Source of the DNA: an uncultured Verrucomicrobia subdivision 3 bacterium
GTDB lineage: Bacteria > Verrucomicrobiota > Verrucomicrobiia > Limisphaerales > UBA11358
Reading direction: 5' to 3'
Assembly (NCBI GenBank): GCA_903922735.1
Contig: CAIXUZ010000060.1
Coordinates: 62,001-126,000, forward strand
Length of the DNA stretch: 64,000 bases
The notes under the pieces were generated by a model. That model made no database searches. It was given only the letters and a program-made list of their open reading frames with translations, and was not told the DNA's origin. Each line of letters begins with the position of its first letter. Position 1 is the first letter of the stretch. Below are positions 30,211 to 39,822 of the stretch, in pieces. Position numbers and translations under genes: made by a program.

Positions 30211-30260
30211 CCGCAGATGACACAGATTAGCGCAGAATATAGTGTCGGCGTGAATCGGCG
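30211..30260. repeat. CCGCAGATG...GGCGTGAATC element, copy 2
   Basis: 50 bases matching 23649-23698 at 42 positions. It lies in a 373-base gene-free stretch (30085-30457) that is otherwise made of degenerate repeats: ggaagtcagaggtccgagggcggaggg near 30146, cgtccaaggtccaaaggccaatggccaa near 30300, and a relative of the 16709 string at 30350-30390. No gene or clear promoter is visible there. Confidence 0.8.
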
Positions 30261-30457
30261 AAAACGCGGGTAAACGGACGGGCGTAAGGAACATTCAACG
30301 TCCAAGGTCCAAAGGCCAATGGCCAACATCCCCAAAAGCGGGGTCGGGCTGGCGAACTCCCCTACCCTTTGGTTCCGGTCCAACCGCAAGTTTGAATCAG
30401 CGACAAAACAGGAGCGAAGGGTTGACGAGCCTCTGTTTTTGAGTTTATGTCGGGTTC

Positions 30458-31990
30458 ATGAAATTCATCCGGCTTGGACTCATCACCCTCCTCCTTGCCC
30501 CGGCGGCAATCACTGGGGCGCAAACAGATATCGGCAACCCCTTGAATGGACTGGAGACGCTCAAGGATTTTCAGACCCTGCGGGTTTCTTCATCAGACCC
30601 GAATTGGAAGAACGGCAATGCGGATTCCCGCCCCATCGCGCCCGGCGATACGCTCACCCTGGCGGAAATCAGCGGGCCGGGAAGAATTGCGCACTTCTGG
30701 TGCACGATCGCGGATCGCGAGCCATTTTATTCCCGCCTGTTGACATTGCGAATTTATTGGGATGGCGAAAAAGAGCCGAGCGTGGAATGTCCGATCGGCG
30801 ATTTTTTCGGCATGGGAAACGGCGTTGATCAATCCTTCACCTCGCTGCCCATCCGCGTGAGTTCCAACGGCCGGGGCCGCAACTGTTACTGGCCGATGCC
30901 GTTCAAGAAATCCGCGCGCATCACCGTCACCAACCAGGGCGAGCAGCGCTGCGATGCCTTTTATTACTATCTGGACTGGCAAAAGCTTCCCGCCCTGCCC
31001 AAAGACAGCGCCTATTTTCACGCGATGTACCGGCAGGAATTCCCCGGGGTCATGGGCCGCAATTATCTCATCGCCGACATCGAAGGCCGCGGCCAATATG
31101 TCGGCACGGTTTTAAGCGTTTACCATGCTTCGCCCGGCTGGTTTGGCGAAGGCGACGACTTTTTCTTCATTGACGGCGAAAAGGAACCCAGCCTGCGCGG
31201 CACGGGAACGGAAGACTATTTTTGTGACGGCTGGGGATTCCGACAGCAGGACGGACCGTTTTATGGCACGCCGTTTTGGGAAGGCGGCAATACCGGCGAC
31301 CGGGGCAGCGCCTACCGGTGGCACATCCCCGATCCGGTGACATTCAAGAATTCGCTCCGCGTCGAAATCGAGCACAAAGGATCGCAGGTGTTTCCGGATG
31401 GCACCAAATCAGGCTTTATTGAGCGGGACGATTTATTATCCAGCGTCGCGTTCTGGTATCAGACCGAACCGCATAAAACGTGGCCGGAATTGCCGCCCGG
31501 TCCGGCGCGCCTGCCGTTTCACGATCACCTCTGGCTCAAGGGCCATGAAGCGGTCAGCACGGCCAAACACTCGGACGCTCCGATGACCGTACAGCCGCTG
31601 GGCGGGGTCACCGATGGCAAACAACTTTGGTTCAAGCCGAACAGCGACAAGGGCTGGGTGGAGGTCACTTTTCAAACCGGGCAGGAGCCGGCGGTGGATC
31701 TGGTGCTAAAAACGGTTCATTCGTGGAATTACGGCATTTATCGGGTCCTGCTCGACGGGAAACAGATTGCGCAACTCGACCTCTACTCGCCCGAAGTCAA
31801 ACCCACCGCCGACAAATTGGGCCGGCACCCGCTGGACGCCGGAACACACACGCTGCGCTTCGAATGCGCCGGCAAATCTCCGGCCTCGACGGGCTATTTT
31901 CTGGGGTTTGACGCCCTGGCTGCGCGGGTTCCCGCCTACAGCCGGGATGCGAGCGTCGACTTGCGGACGCTACAGAAGCTGAATCCATAG
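30458..31990 (+). CDS. Secreted DUF2961 (GH172-type) protein
   Basis: 510 residues with a signal peptide (MKFIRLGLITLLLAPAAITG). The DUF2961 double-jelly-roll core is clear: LAEISGPGRIAHFWCTIAD, WDGEKEPSVECPIGDFFGMG, GRNCYWPMPFKKSARITVTN, ADIEGRGQYVGTVLSVYHAS, GEKEPSLRGTGTEDYFCDGW and GSAYRWHIPDPVTF. DUF2961 is now family GH172, whose studied members act on furanosides (alpha-fructofuranosidase, exo-alpha-D-arabinofuranosidase). The glutamates in GTGTEDY and near the following HIPDP block are candidate catalytic residues by analogy. A C-terminal domain of about 150 residues (LDGKQIAQLDLYS, FECAGKSPASTGYFLGFDAL) looks like a carbohydrate-binding sandwich. Confidence 0.88.
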   Translation: MKFIRLGLITLLLAPAAITGAQTDIGNPLNGLETLKDFQTLRVSSSDPNWKNGNADSRPIAPGDTLTLAEISGPGRIAHFWCTIADREPFYSRLLTLRIYWDGEKEPSVECPIGDFFGMGNGVDQSFTSLPIRVSSNGRGRNCYWPMPFKKSARITVTNQGEQRCDAFYYYLDWQKLPALPKDSAYFHAMYRQEFPGVMGRNYLIADIEGRGQYVGTVLSVYHASPGWFGEGDDFFFIDGEKEPSLRGTGTEDYFCDGWGFRQQDGPFYGTPFWEGGNTGDRGSAYRWHIPDPVTFKNSLRVEIEHKGSQVFPDGTKSGFIERDDLLSSVAFWYQTEPHKTWPELPPGPARLPFHDHLWLKGHEAVSTAKHSDAPMTVQPLGGVTDGKQLWFKPNSDKGWVEVTFQTGQEPAVDLVLKTVHSWNYGIYRVLLDGKQIAQLDLYSPEVKPTADKLGRHPLDAGTHTLRFECAGKSPASTGYFLGFDALAARVPAYSRDASVDLRTLQKLNP

Positions 31991-32150
31991 AGATCTCCCG
32001 GTGGCGGGGAACTTCCGAAGTCTGACTTGAATCCGGATTACGACGGCGGTCACAACCGGGTTCAAGGAAACAAAAAATGCTTGCCCGTTGGTTCCTTTCC
32101 TTTCAACCTTGAACCACAAGGTCTATTAACCAAGCTCTGAACCAAATTTT

Positions 32151-33134
<984 letters not shown>

Positions 33135-33152
33135 TGATTGCGGATTTTCCCG

Positions 33153-33190
33153 GCGCGCCGATTCAAATTGAATCGGCGCGCTTTTGGCTT
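33153..33190 (+). terminator. Terminator of cysK
   Basis: GCGCGCCGATTCAA (33153-33166) is a perfect complement of TTGAATCGGCGCGC (33168-33181), followed by TTTTGGCTTTT. Confidence 0.93.
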
Positions 33191-33350
33191 TTGGGTTAAG
33201 GCGAAAATTAGTGTTGCATTCCCTTATTTTTAGGCGTATTCAATCGTCCGTCGAAGGGTTAGTCCCGCTGCGTTCTGCGCGGCGGCAATTTCCAAAGTTC
33301 ACTTTTCCAACAATTTTCAGGAAGGGTTTCAGCCTTCGGCGCAATATTTT

Positions 33351-34499
33351 ATGAGCGAAACGCAAGCAAACAGCGACAAGCCAGCCAATCCAAACTACGG
33401 TTCCGGCTTTCTCGAAATTTCCGAGAAGGGCTTTGGATTCCTGCGCACGGCGCAAAATCATTTTCATCCGAAGCCGACCGACATCTTTGTGACGCCCGAC
33501 ACCATCCGCCGCAGTTTTCTGCGCGAAGGCAGCTATATCGAAGGCGCCACGCAGCCGCCGCACCGGGGGACCAGCCCCCAGCTCAAGACCGTGGACAAGG
33601 TCAACGAAATGCCGTTTCAGGAATACACCAAGGCCGTGCGCTTTGAGAACCTGACCTCGATCGACCCGATTGAGAAATTCAAGCTGGAGACCACGCCCGA
33701 GGCGATGGAGGCGCGCATCATCGACCTCGTCACCCCCATCGGCAAAGGCACGCGCGGACTCATCGTCGCCCCGCCGCGCACGGGCAAAACCACCATTCTC
33801 AAACAGATCTGCAACGCCATCACCACGAACCATCCGGAAGTGCACTGCATGGTGCTGCTCATCGACGAACGCCCCGAGGAAGTCACCGATTTCCAGCGCT
33901 CGGTGAAAGCCGAAGTGGTCGCGTCCTCGAACGACATGGAAATCGACACGCACGTCCGGCTCTCGCGGTTCATGATCGAACGCTGCCGGCGCATCGTGGA
34001 ATCCGGCAAGGACGTTTTTGTTTTGATGGATTCGCTCACGCGCATTGCCCGCGCCTACAACAGCGCCCACGGCGGCAGCGGGCGCACGATGTCCGGCGGC
34101 GTGGACGCCCGCGCGCTGGAAATCCCGCGCAAGATGTTCGCCTCCGCGCGCAAGATCGAAAACGGCGGCTCGCTGACGATCATCGCCACGGCGCTGGTGG
34201 ACACCGGCAGCCGCATGGACGAACTGATTTTCCAGGAGTTCAAGGGCACCGGCAACATGGAACTGATACTCGACCGCAAACTTTCGGACCGCCGCCTGTA
34301 TCCGGCACTGGACATTCCGAAGTCCGGCACGCGCAAGGAGGAAAAGCTGTTCCCGGCGAAAAACCTCGAAGCCATCCGCAAACTACGCCGCACAATGGTG
34401 GACTTGAATCCCATCGAGGCGATGGAAACGCTGACCTCCGCCCTGAAGAAATTCAAGACCAACGACGAGTTCCTCGCCAAAATGTCGGCGGGCACCTAG
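33351..34499 (+). CDS. rho: Transcription termination factor Rho (short N-terminus)
   Basis: 382 residues; E. coli Rho has 419. The RNA-binding cold-shock-like domain starts almost at once (GSGFLEISEKGFGFLRTAQN), so the N-terminal Rho_N helical domain is missing. The ATPase core is complete: P-loop APPRTGKTTILKQI, LLIDERPEEVTDFQRSV, the Q-loop/R-loop region and SGGVDARALEIPRKMF, and NGGSLTIIATALVDTGSRMD. It ends RNA synthesis as a hexameric RNA translocase. The 160-base leader contains a G/C hairpin (about 33270-33292); Rho often autoregulates through its leader. The WYL regulator starts 9 bases after its stop. Confidence 0.97.
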   Translation: MSETQANSDKPANPNYGSGFLEISEKGFGFLRTAQNHFHPKPTDIFVTPDTIRRSFLREGSYIEGATQPPHRGTSPQLKTVDKVNEMPFQEYTKAVRFENLTSIDPIEKFKLETTPEAMEARIIDLVTPIGKGTRGLIVAPPRTGKTTILKQICNAITTNHPEVHCMVLLIDERPEEVTDFQRSVKAEVVASSNDMEIDTHVRLSRFMIERCRRIVESGKDVFVLMDSLTRIARAYNSAHGGSGRTMSGGVDARALEIPRKMFASARKIENGGSLTIIATALVDTGSRMDELIFQEFKGTGNMELILDRKLSDRRLYPALDIPKSGTRKEEKLFPAKNLEAIRKLRRTMVDLNPIEAMETLTSALKKFKTNDEFLAKMSAGT

Positions 34500-34508
34500 T
34501 TTTCCGCC

Positions 34509-35483
34509 GTGGCCAACTCCCCGCTCCAATCGCGTCCGCCGCTGGAGCGGATGCTGCGGATCCATCAGGCTTTGCAGGCCGGCGGATTCCCCAATGCCAG
34601 CAAGCTGGCCCGGGAAGTTGAAGTCTCCACCAAGACCATCCATCGCGACGTGGAGTTCATGCGCGACCGGCTGAATCTGCCCATCGAATACGACGCCCGC
34701 CACAACGGGTATCACTACACCGGCGAAGTCAGCGGGTTCCCCACGATGCAGATCACCGAGGGCGAAATCTTCGCCCTGGTGGTGGCCGAAAAAGCCCTGC
34801 AGCAATATCGGGGCACGAGCTTTGAGAAGCCGCTGCTCTCCGCGATCAAAAAAATGGAACAGGCTTTGCCCGACACCATCTCGCTGAACCTCGCGGACAT
34901 CGAGCAGACCATCTCCTTCCGCACCCGCGCCGAGCCGATTCTCAATCTCGAAATTTTTGACGTGCTGGCCAAGGCGGTCGCGCAGCGGCAGCAACTGGAA
35001 TTGCATTATCGCAAGCCCGGCCACACCGCCGAGAAGCGGCTCGTAGACGCATATCATCTGGCAAACATCAACGGCGAATGGTTTCTCTTCGCGTTCGACC
35101 ACGCGCGGAAAGACCTCCGCACCTTTGCCCCGGCGCGGATCCAATCCGCCCAGCCGACGGGCAAAACTTTCGAGCGCTCCCAGAAATTCTCGCTGGAAAA
35201 GCGTCTGCGCGACAGCTTCGGCGTCCACGCGGGCGAGGGAAAATTTGAAGTCGTCATCCGCTTCGCACCGCGCGCCGCCGACTACATCCGCGAAAAGAAG
35301 TGGCACGCCTCGCAGACCTTGCGCGACCTGAAAGACGGCGGCGCGGAACTGCGCATGAAGCTTTCCAGCCTCGCCGAGGTAGAACGCTGGGTTTTGAGCT
35401 GGGGCGGCGAGGCAAAAGTGCTGAAGCCGAAGGAACTGGCCGAAACCGTCCGCAATGCTGCGAAAAAGATTCTTGCCGGCTAG
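34509..35483 (+). CDS. WYL-domain transcriptional regulator (YafY-like)
   Basis: 324 residues from a GTG start, probably co-transcribed with rho. Residues about 10-70 form a DeoR-like winged helix (SKLAREVEVSTKTIHRDVEF), then a WYL domain (about 155-235; RLVDAYHLANINGEWFLFAF, DLRTFAPARIQSAQ) where the name-giving W-Y-L reads W-F-L, and a C-terminal WCX extension (FEVVIRFAPRAADYIREKKW ... VLSWGGEAKVL). WYL proteins sense nucleic-acid-like ligands and often act as damage-responsive repressors. The target here is unknown. Confidence 0.9.
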   Translation: MANSPLQSRPPLERMLRIHQALQAGGFPNASKLAREVEVSTKTIHRDVEFMRDRLNLPIEYDARHNGYHYTGEVSGFPTMQITEGEIFALVVAEKALQQYRGTSFEKPLLSAIKKMEQALPDTISLNLADIEQTISFRTRAEPILNLEIFDVLAKAVAQRQQLELHYRKPGHTAEKRLVDAYHLANINGEWFLFAFDHARKDLRTFAPARIQSAQPTGKTFERSQKFSLEKRLRDSFGVHAGEGKFEVVIRFAPRAADYIREKKWHASQTLRDLKDGGAELRMKLSSLAEVERWVLSWGGEAKVLKPKELAETVRNAAKKILAG

Positions 35484-36850
35484 AGAAATTTGCCGGGATT
35501 CAAGATGCCGTGAGGGTCGAGCGCGGCTTTGATGGTGCGGTGCAGCTTCTGCGATTCTTTGGAAACCGCCGATGGCCACCAGCGTTTTTTGGCAAGGCCG
35601 ATGCCGTGCTCACCGGTGATGCTGCCACCGGATGCAATCACCCAGCGAAACAATTCATCGAGACATTGCTCAGAACGTTTTCTGGCGCCGGGCTGCGTGT
35701 AGTCCACCATCACGTTGGTGTGAATGTTGCCGTCGCCAGCGTGGCCGAAGCAGGCGAGCTGGAGGCGATGCTTCGCTTGTAACTTTGCCGCGAACTTGAA
35801 CAGGTCTTCCAGTTTTCCGCGCGGCACCACGACATCTTCGTTCAGCTTGGTCAGGCCGGTGTCGCGGAGCGCGTAGGAGAATTCGCGGCGGATCTGCCAG
35901 ACGGCCTCGCATTCGGTCGCGCCGAAGCCGCGCTCGACGAACAGCGGCTTTTGCTTCCACACAATTTTTTCCACGGCGGCGATTTCCGGGCGAACCGATG
36001 GTTCCTGTCCGTCCAGTTCCACGATGAGATGCGCCTGGCAGCCGAGGAGTCGCTTGCTGCCGGTGCGCTTGGCGGCGGCGGCGAGGGTAAATTGATCGGC
36101 CAATTCAGCGGCGCAGGGCAGAAAGCCGGCGGCGAAAATGGATTGCAAGGCGCGCACGGCAGAATTCATCGAACCAAAGCCGACCGCGAGATTGGCACGG
36201 AACGGCGGAAGCGGAATGAGCTTCAGGGTGGCCTCGGTGATGACGCCGAGCAACCCTTCCGAGCCGACAAAAAGCCGGTGCAATTCGAAGCCGGTTTTAT
36301 TTTTGTGGGTGCGCCCGCCGAGTTTGCAGATGTCGCCGTTAGCAAGGACGACTTTGAGGCCAAGGACGTAATCGCGGGTGACACCATATTTCAAACAGCG
36401 CGGGCCACCGGCATTGGTGGCGATGTTGCCGCCCAATGAATTATCCTTGCGGCTCGCGGGATCCGGGGGATAGAAAAGCCGGCGGCGCTCGCACTGTGCT
36501 TGAAACTCAGCCGTATTCACCGCCGGCTGAACCACCGCGACAAAATCTTTGGCGTTAATCTCCAGGATCTGCTTCATCCGCTCGGTCGAGAGCGCGATAC
36601 CGCCGTGCATCGGCACGCAGCCGCCGACGTAGCCGTGGCCGGCGCCGCGCGGGGTGACGGGAATCTTGTAGCGGTGGGCGAACTGTAAAATCCGGGACAC
36701 GGATCGAGCGGAGCGCGGCAGGGCGACGGCATCCGGTTCGTGGGCGGCAAACCATTTATCACCGGCATATCGGGCCAGCGTGGCGGGTTCGAGAAAGATT
36801 TCGCCGGGGAGAAGTTTTTTTAGCCGGCGCAAATGAGGCTGATATTTCAT
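35480..36850 (-). CDS. FAD-linked 2-hydroxyacid oxidase (GlcD/D-lactate dehydrogenase type)
   Basis: 456 residues. The FAD-binding PCMH domain shows PVTPRGAGHGYVGGCVPMHG, GNIATNAGGPRCLKYGVTRD and FVGSEGLLGVITEATLKL. The C-terminal oxidase domain has CFGHAGDGNIHTNVMVDY (metal/substrate His) and SITGEHGIGLAKKRWW. Members oxidise glycolate, D-lactate or 2-hydroxyglutarate and pass electrons to the respiratory chain. The start overlaps the DUF2007 stop (ATGA), so it is the last gene of the minus-strand mla-like operon. Its stop overlaps the convergent WYL gene by 4 bases. Confidence 0.92.
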   Translation of the reverse strand: MKYQPHLRRLKKLLPGEIFLEPATLARYAGDKWFAAHEPDAVALPRSARSVSRILQFAHRYKIPVTPRGAGHGYVGGCVPMHGGIALSTERMKQILEINAKDFVAVVQPAVNTAEFQAQCERRRLFYPPDPASRKDNSLGGNIATNAGGPRCLKYGVTRDYVLGLKVVLANGDICKLGGRTHKNKTGFELHRLFVGSEGLLGVITEATLKLIPLPPFRANLAVGFGSMNSAVRALQSIFAAGFLPCAAELADQFTLAAAAKRTGSKRLLGCQAHLIVELDGQEPSVRPEIAAVEKIVWKQKPLFVERGFGATECEAVWQIRREFSYALRDTGLTKLNEDVVVPRGKLEDLFKFAAKLQAKHRLQLACFGHAGDGNIHTNVMVDYTQPGARKRSEQCLDELFRWVIASGGSITGEHGIGLAKKRWWPSAVSKESQKLHRTIKAALDPHGILNPGKFL

Positions 36851-37059
36851 TCGGCGGGATCAGCTAAAAATTCCCTGGCGGCAGCGACTTCGGCGGCGGG
36901 AACCTGGATGCGCAGCAACGTGGCGGTGGAAATGCCGCCCAGCCAGCCAGCAGCCATTTCATTGGCGATGAAGGGATGAAAATCGGCAGCTTCGAGCCGC
37001 GAGCGCACGAGCTCCGCCTCGGCGAGAAAAAAACTGGTGGCGATGGTGACGAGGCTCAT
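36847..37059 (-). CDS. DUF2007 small protein
   Basis: 70 residues matching the DUF2007 (putative signal-transducing protein, DUF2007) pattern: VTIATSFFLAEAELVRSRLE, then HPFIANEMAAG and a C-terminal LLRIQVPAAEVAAAREFL. These small alpha/beta proteins resemble the ACT/P-II size range and have no known reaction. It overlaps both neighbours by 4 bases (ATGA at each end), so it is firmly inside the operon. Confidence 0.85.
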   Translation of the reverse strand: MSLVTIATSFFLAEAELVRSRLEAADFHPFIANEMAAGWLGGISTATLLRIQVPAAEVAAAREFLADPAE

Positions 37060-38075
37060 TTGGAGATTTCGAGGCGGACTTCCGCGAAGACCAGAACGCC
37101 CGCCCCTGTTTGAACCGAGCTGACAATCTGGGCGTCAACCGTCTGGCCGACATGGGCCTGGCCGTTGTTGATGACGACCATCGTGCCGTCAGGCAGATAA
37201 CCGATCCCCTGCCCTTTATCGCGGCCTTCGCGGACAATTTTGATCTGCACGGTTTCACCGGGAATCATAGCGGCCTTCATGAGGCGGCCGACCTCATGGA
37301 GGTTCACGCAACCGACGCCTTGCAGGCTGGCAACCTTGGCGAGATTGAAATCGTTGGTATAGAGCTTGGCACTGAGGTTGCGAGCGAGGCGGACGAGCTT
37401 GGCGTCCACGCCTTTTTCCTCCGGAAAATCGCCGTCGTGAATACGCACTTCAATTTTGGTATTGTGCTGGAGGCGATTGAGCATTTCAAAGCCGCGCCGG
37501 CCGCGCGCACGCTTGATTTCGTCGGCCGAATCGGCGATTTGCTGCAATTCCAACAGGACAAAGCGCGGCACCACGACCAGTCCCTCGATGAAACCGATTT
37601 CAATCAGGTCAGCGATGCGACCGTCAATGATGATGCTCGTGTCGAGGAGCAGGAGGTTGTCCGGCTTGTTTTGCGGCGCGAAGCGGACATAGGGAATGAT
37701 GAGGGAAAAATCTTCCTTGTTACTGCGCATGGCCAGCACCATGCCGATGTAGCCGAAGCTGAGGAACAAGCAGAGGCGCACAAGCCAGCGGACTTTTTCC
37801 TCGGCATTCACAAACAGCCCAGACTGATCGATCAGCAACGCCACCAGAAAACCGAGCAGCAACCCAAAAGTTATGGCGGAAAAGGCGCGAAGCGAAAAAC
37901 CTTTCAGCATTTCGTCCACCGCGATCAGCAAGCCGCCGAAGCCGAAGCCGATGAAAAGGCCGGCCACCGCCCCATGATATTGACCGACATATTCCGGCCG
38001 CACCTGACTGACGGCGTAACCGGCGAGCGTGCAAAGGCTCAAAAACAAAATGCGGATGACCCAGAGAGGTTTCAT
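37056..38075 (-). CDS. Membrane-anchored PIN-TRAM domain protein (YacL-like)
   Basis: 339 residues. The N-terminal half has about four membrane helices (MKPLWVIRILFLSLCTLAGY, GLFIGFGFGGLLIAV, AFSAITFGLLLGFLVALL, LVRLCLFLSFGYIGMVLAMR). Then comes a PIN nuclease domain with acidic residues in LLLDTSIIIDGRIADL, FVLLELQQIADS and DAKLVRLARNL...TNDFNLAK, and a C-terminal TRAM RNA-binding domain (KIVREGRDKGQGIGYLPDGT). The frame extends to 38156, but the ATG at 38075 overlaps the MlaD-like stop (ATGA) and is the family start. The likely role is cleaving or binding RNA at the membrane; its place in a lipid-transport operon is unusual. Confidence 0.88.
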   Translation of the reverse strand: MKPLWVIRILFLSLCTLAGYAVSQVRPEYVGQYHGAVAGLFIGFGFGGLLIAVDEMLKGFSLRAFSAITFGLLLGFLVALLIDQSGLFVNAEEKVRWLVRLCLFLSFGYIGMVLAMRSNKEDFSLIIPYVRFAPQNKPDNLLLLDTSIIIDGRIADLIEIGFIEGLVVVPRFVLLELQQIADSADEIKRARGRRGFEMLNRLQHNTKIEVRIHDGDFPEEKGVDAKLVRLARNLSAKLYTNDFNLAKVASLQGVGCVNLHEVGRLMKAAMIPGETVQIKIVREGRDKGQGIGYLPDGTMVVINNGQAHVGQTVDAQIVSSVQTGAGVLVFAEVRLEISK

Positions 38076-39073
38076 TGGCGGGTGGTGGATCGGGGGCGGT
38101 TGGCGGAAACGGTGTTGGTGTACATCGGCGGATTGTGCGACCACAATATGCCCCAAAGTCCAAGGCGGTTCAAGTTACTGCTGGTAACCGCGAGATTGGC
38201 GGCCAGGACCTGAAAGTTGGTGGCGAGTTCCGGATTTTGCAGCACCGTTCCCGCGAGCCCCTTGCCGGCCTGCAAATCGCCGGCGATTTTTTTGAAGGTT
38301 TCCGTGGTTGCGGCAAGGTTTTTGGTGGCGACGGAAATCGTCGCGCCATTAGAATCCAGCAGGGCTTGAGCCGAGACGGACAGCCGGGTCAGGCCCTCGG
38401 AAAATAAAACCGCATTACTCACAGCCAGACTGACCTGCATGCTGTTGGTCGCCACGATACTGTTGATATGTTTCACAGCGCCGAGCGCCTCTTCAGTGAA
38501 TATTTTCAGGTTGGTGATGGAAGTGCCAAAATTGGCGAGCGTCTCAGCGTTCAACACTTTGGCGCGCAAATCCGTCACGGACGCATCGAGTTTTCCGGCG
38601 GTCTCGTCAATGCGATGAATAAAACCCGCCGCGTCCTGGGCGACCTGCTGGAGATTGAAAGGCTTCTGGCAGTCCACTTCCGCTCCGTCGGCGAACTTCG
38701 CCGACGCCGCCATGGCCAGGGTATTGGTTGCGGGCGTGATCGACACAAACTGGTCGCCCAAAAAGCCGGCCGACTCGATGGCGAACGTCGCGTTGGTGTA
38801 GACGGGGTAATCCCGGTAGATTTTCAGAAGCACGGTCACAATTTTGCCGTCGGGGGAAAGCTGGATTTGCTGGACCGAGCCCACGGGCACGCCGGCCAGC
38901 AGCACGGCGGATTTCTGTTTGAGACCCCCGACGTTTTCCGTGTGCAACTTAAGCTGATAGGTGCTGCGGAACAGGCTGGTGCCCTTGCTGAATTGCACCA
39001 TCATCACCCCCAGCAACACCAGACCGATGAGCACAAATATTCCAACTTTGGTTTCCAATCGTGAATTTTCCAT
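38072..39073 (-). CDS. MlaD/MCE-domain lipid-transport protein
   Basis: 333 residues with one N-terminal membrane helix (KVGIFVLIGLVLLGVMMVQF) and an MCE domain at about 35-120 (YQLKLHTENVGGLKQKSAVL, AGVPVGSVQQIQLSPDGKIV, FLGDQFVSITPA). The rest is a long helical region with heptad-like repeats (SVTDLRAKVLNAETLANFGT, SAQALLDSNGATISVATKN). In the Mla system such proteins form hexameric rings that carry phospholipids between membranes. It starts two bases after the ATPase gene and overlaps the PIN-TRAM gene. Confidence 0.92.
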   Translation of the reverse strand: MENSRLETKVGIFVLIGLVLLGVMMVQFSKGTSLFRSTYQLKLHTENVGGLKQKSAVLLAGVPVGSVQQIQLSPDGKIVTVLLKIYRDYPVYTNATFAIESAGFLGDQFVSITPATNTLAMAASAKFADGAEVDCQKPFNLQQVAQDAAGFIHRIDETAGKLDASVTDLRAKVLNAETLANFGTSITNLKIFTEEALGAVKHINSIVATNSMQVSLAVSNAVLFSEGLTRLSVSAQALLDSNGATISVATKNLAATTETFKKIAGDLQAGKGLAGTVLQNPELATNFQVLAANLAVTSSNLNRLGLWGILWSHNPPMYTNTVSANRPRSTTRQ

Positions 39074-39075
39074 GG

Positions 39076-39822
39076 CTATAAAAAGTTTTCTTTGGCGTCG
39101 GCCACGCCGTCAATGAACTGCCGCACCACCGGGTCCGGCGAGGCAAATATTTCCTCCGGCGTGCCGGTCGCGTAAATTTTCCGGGCGTGCAGCATCAGGA
39201 CCCGATGGCCGCAACGCCGCGCCGTCCGCATATCGTGCGTCACCACCACGGAGGTCACATTGAGCCGGTCGCGAACGCGGATGATCAGCTGGTCAATGCT
39301 GTCCGACACAATCGGATCCAACCCGGTCGTCGGCTCATCATAGAGCACAATCTGCGGTTCGTAAATGATGGCCCGCGCCAAACCGACCCGCTTACGCATC
39401 CCGCCGGACAGCTCCGCCGGCTTCTTCTTTTCCGTACCGGGCAAATCCACGACTTCCAGCGCCGCCGCAACACGGCGATTGATTTCGGCGGCGGTACAGG
39501 TTTTTTTACGCAGCAAAGGAAACGCCACGTTTTCCGCCACCGTCATCGAGTCAAACAGCGCCGCGCCCTGAAAGACCATGCCGAATTTTTCCCGCACCCG
39601 GAGCAACTGGCGCTCATCCATGCGCGTGATGTTTTCGCCGTCAATCAGCACTTCCCCCGAATCCGGCTGCAGCAGGCCGATGATGTGCTTGAGCAAAACG
39701 CTTTTCCCGCCGCCGCTGCGGCCGATGATCACGGCGGATTCCCCGCTCTCGATGCGCAGATTCACGCCATCCAGAATCGACTGCGAGCCAAACTGTTTTT
39801 TCAACTGGCGCACTTCGATCAT
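39076..39822 (-). CDS. MlaF-like ABC transporter ATPase
   Basis: 248 residues. Walker A is GRSGGGKSVLLKHI, the Q-loop region is GMVFQGAALFDSMTVAENV, the signature is LSGGMRKRVGLARAI, Walker B is QIVLYDEPTTGLDP, and the H-loop is VVTHD. It powers the lipid transport done by the MlaE-like permease and the MCE protein. The start codon overlaps the permease stop by 4 bases. Confidence 0.95.
   Translation of the reverse strand: MIEVRQLKKQFGSQSILDGVNLRIESGESAVIIGRSGGGKSVLLKHIIGLLQPDSGEVLIDGENITRMDERQLLRVREKFGMVFQGAALFDSMTVAENVAFPLLRKKTCTAAEINRRVAAALEVVDLPGTEKKKPAELSGGMRKRVGLARAIIYEPQIVLYDEPTTGLDPIVSDSIDQLIIRVRDRLNVTSVVVTHDMRTARRCGHRVLMLHARKIYATGTPEEIFASPDPVVRQFIDGVADAKENFL

Noticed and set aside
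32041..32150. Riboswitch or T-box before cysK
   Set aside because: Only a 9-bp inverted repeat with a long loop is present; no SAM, T-box or other known consensus could be seen.
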